Assembly: GCF_019754295.1 (NCBI RefSeq)
Contig: NZ_VIRV01000013.1
Coordinates: 1-64,000 of the forward strand
Direction: 5' to 3'
DNA length: 64,000 nucleotides
DNA from: Sellimonas caecigallum
GTDB lineage: Bacteria > Bacillota > Clostridia > Lachnospirales > Lachnospiraceae
Shown here piece after piece: positions 62,737-64,000 of the stretch (position 1 is its first letter; each line of letters starts with the position of its first letter). A program made the position numbers and the translations under genes. The notes under the pieces are model-generated. The model made no database searches, was not told the DNA's origin, and saw only the letters and a program-made list of their open reading frames with translations.

Positions 62737-64000
62737 TTATCCAATTACAACTGTCTCTTCCGTATATCTGACATTTGGCTGCTGACGGTCTATCCACATG
62801 GAGATCAACGTCACGGCCCCCAGTCTTCCTACAAACATCATCAGTATAATAACAAGTTTTCCTGCATCACTTAAATACGGAGTAATGCCTGTAGACAATC
62901 CTACCGTGCCAAACGCGGAAATCACCTCAAAAAAGATCTGCATAAAATCAAATTTTGGCTCCAAAATGCACATGAGAAATACGACCAGGCAGATGACTGC
63001 ACCTGACAGTATCGTAATACCAAATGCCTTTGTAATACTCTGTTTAGGAATACTCCTCTTAAATGCATTTGCATCCTCTTTTGTAAACATACTCTTTGTA
63101 TACTGCACCAGCACAAAAAATGTACTGGTCTTAATTCCGCCTCCCGTAGATCCCGGAGACGCCCCGATAAACATCAGGATACAGAGGACGAAAAGTCCTG
63201 CATTTGTAAATTCTCCAATGGAATAGGTGGAAAATCCCGCCGTCCGGGCGGACACACTATGAAAAAACGCACCCATCCAGGAAATATTTTCCGTCGCTTT
63301 CAAAAGCAGTGTTCCCGCCACGATCAATATAGCGCTCGTCGTGATCACGGCTTTTGAATGCAGGGATAACTTGCGGAAATTCCTCATCTTTAATATGTCG
63401 AGAATCACAAGGAAACCGATCCCTCCGAAGATGATAAGAAAACAGGTCGTCATATTCAGCAGAATATTGTCCTGATATGGAATCAGATTTCTCAATCCTC
63501 CAAGAATATCAAATCCGGAATTATTAAACGCTGCGATCGAATGGAAAATACTGATCCCAAGCGCACGCACCGGACTGTAATCCTGCACAAAAACAAGGAA
63601 GCTCAAAAACGCACCCACCGCCTCAAAGCACAACGTCATGATGAGTACTGCTTTTACAAGCTTCACGATCCCTTTATAATTGTCTATGTTCAACGCTTCT
63701 TTTACCAGCAGCCTGCTGCGGATACTTACTCTTTTCCCCGCCGCGATCATCAAGCCGACTCCAAGGGAAGTCACGCCCAGACCGCCGATCTGGATCAAAA
63801 GAGCGACCACGCCCTGTCCAAACGCAGTAAAATGATCTGCCGTATCGATGGCAATGAGACCCGTCACACAGACAGCGCTCGTAGAAGTAAACAACGCATC
63901 CACAAACGTTACTTCCGCCCCCGGCTTCACGGAACACGGAAGAAGGAGCAGGAACGCTCCCAACAAAATCACAAGCGCAAATCCTGTTGTGATGATTCTC
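62737..64000 (-). CDS. ktrB: potassium transporter KtrB/TrkH, cut by the window edge
   Basis: At least 420 residues visible; the frame stays open to the last base (RIITTGFALVILLGAF precedes the first internal start), so the N terminus lies outside. Four pore loops with selectivity glycines are seen: AVCVTGLIA, FNNSGFDIL, ARTAGFSTY and GTVGLSTGI. It carries K+ with KtrA, likely Na+-coupled. Cotranscribed with ktrA. Confidence 0.95.
   Translation of the reverse strand, partial: RIITTGFALVILLGAFLLLLPCSVKPGAEVTFVDALFTSTSAVCVTGLIAIDTADHFTAFGQGVVALLIQIGGLGVTSLGVGLMIAAGKRVSIRSRLLVKEALNIDNYKGIVKLVKAVLIMTLCFEAVGAFLSFLVFVQDYSPVRALGISIFHSIAAFNNSGFDILGGLRNLIPYQDNILLNMTTCFLIIFGGIGFLVILDILKMRNFRKLSLHSKAVITTSAILIVAGTLLLKATENISWMGAFFHSVSARTAGFSTYSIGEFTNAGLFVLCILMFIGASPGSTGGGIKTSTFFVLVQYTKSMFTKEDANAFKRSIPKQSITKAFGITILSGAVICLVVFLMCILEPKFDFMQIFFEVISAFGTVGLSTGITPYLSDAGKLVIILMMFVGRLGAVTLISMWIDRQQPNVRYTEETVVIG

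Overview
The window looks like chromosomal core DNA of a spore-forming, Gram-positive gut anaerobe of the Lachnospiraceae type (Clostridium cluster XIVa). The reasons are the sporulation genes (spoIIE, yabP, yabQ, spoVG, a cotS-like gene), a split two-gene transketolase, a GlgC/GlgD pair, a SEC-C methionine aminopeptidase, T-box control of proS, strong AGGAGG ribosome sites and tRNA genes without an encoded CCA end. The genus cannot be fixed from the sequence alone. I see no insertion sequence, prophage, integrase or CRISPR array; gene density is high.

Layout. 1-300: a strong minus-strand promoter pointing out of the left edge, possibly the leader of a stable-RNA operon. 0.3-4.6 kb (minus): three envelope genes (CvpA, DUF5711-like, LysM), then a c-di-AMP receptor (darA) coupled to an HD hydrolase. 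4.7-5.4 kb (plus): superoxide dismutase. 5.5-13.1 kb (minus): pfkA, dnaX, ybaB, recR, a LacI-type regulator, then transaldolase and split transketolase behind their own promoter. 13.3-17.7 kb: map; tRNA-Gly/Phe; an alarmone-synthetase-like protein with a partner of unknown function; a DUF4230 protein and a 30-residue membrane peptide; tRNA-Leu/Tyr. 17.8-28.9 kb (minus): an LCP cell-wall enzyme, a GH13 glucosidase, and the classic Firmicutes block hup, rqcP, yabP, yabQ, divIC, spoIIE, tilS, hpt, ftsH. 29-35 kb (minus): a phosphohexomutase, a CotS-like kinase, and cca and proS under a T-box leader.

35.3-49.7 kb: an RluA pseudouridine synthase; glgC-glgD-spoVG; murC; dnaD-dnaI preceded by a cluster of DnaA boxes; prs. 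Next comes a tight minus-strand operon in which a VanR/VanS-like two-component system overlaps an SbcD-like nuclease and a compact SbcC/YhaN-like ATPase with a membrane hairpin, followed on the upstream side by asnS. 49.8-64 kb: an anion/Na+ transporter of the ArsB/SLC13 type, a large secreted-side protein with a papain-like pseudo-domain, a methyltransferase, a second two-component system divergent from an ABC half-transporter, a structured intergenic RNA candidate with a C-rich loop, a small two-span membrane protein, a YkvI-like permease, and KtrA/KtrB (KtrB cut by the window end).

How the parts fit. Carbon flow is represented by pfkA, transaldolase, transketolase, phosphoglucomutase, GlgC/GlgD and GH13; nucleotide supply by prs and hpt; translation by proS, asnS, cca, tilS, tRNAs and rqcP; replication and repair by dnaX, recR, dnaD, dnaI and the SbcD/YhaN-like pair. 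Second-messenger control recurs: DarA and KtrA are both known c-di-AMP target families, and the RelA-type protein implies alarmone signalling. The most unusual items are the two-component/nuclease/membrane-ATPase operon at 43.9-48.3 kb, the C-rich RNA candidate at 60.1 kb, the DnaA-box cluster before dnaD-dnaI, and the alarmone-synthetase/unknown-protein pair at 15-16.6 kb.
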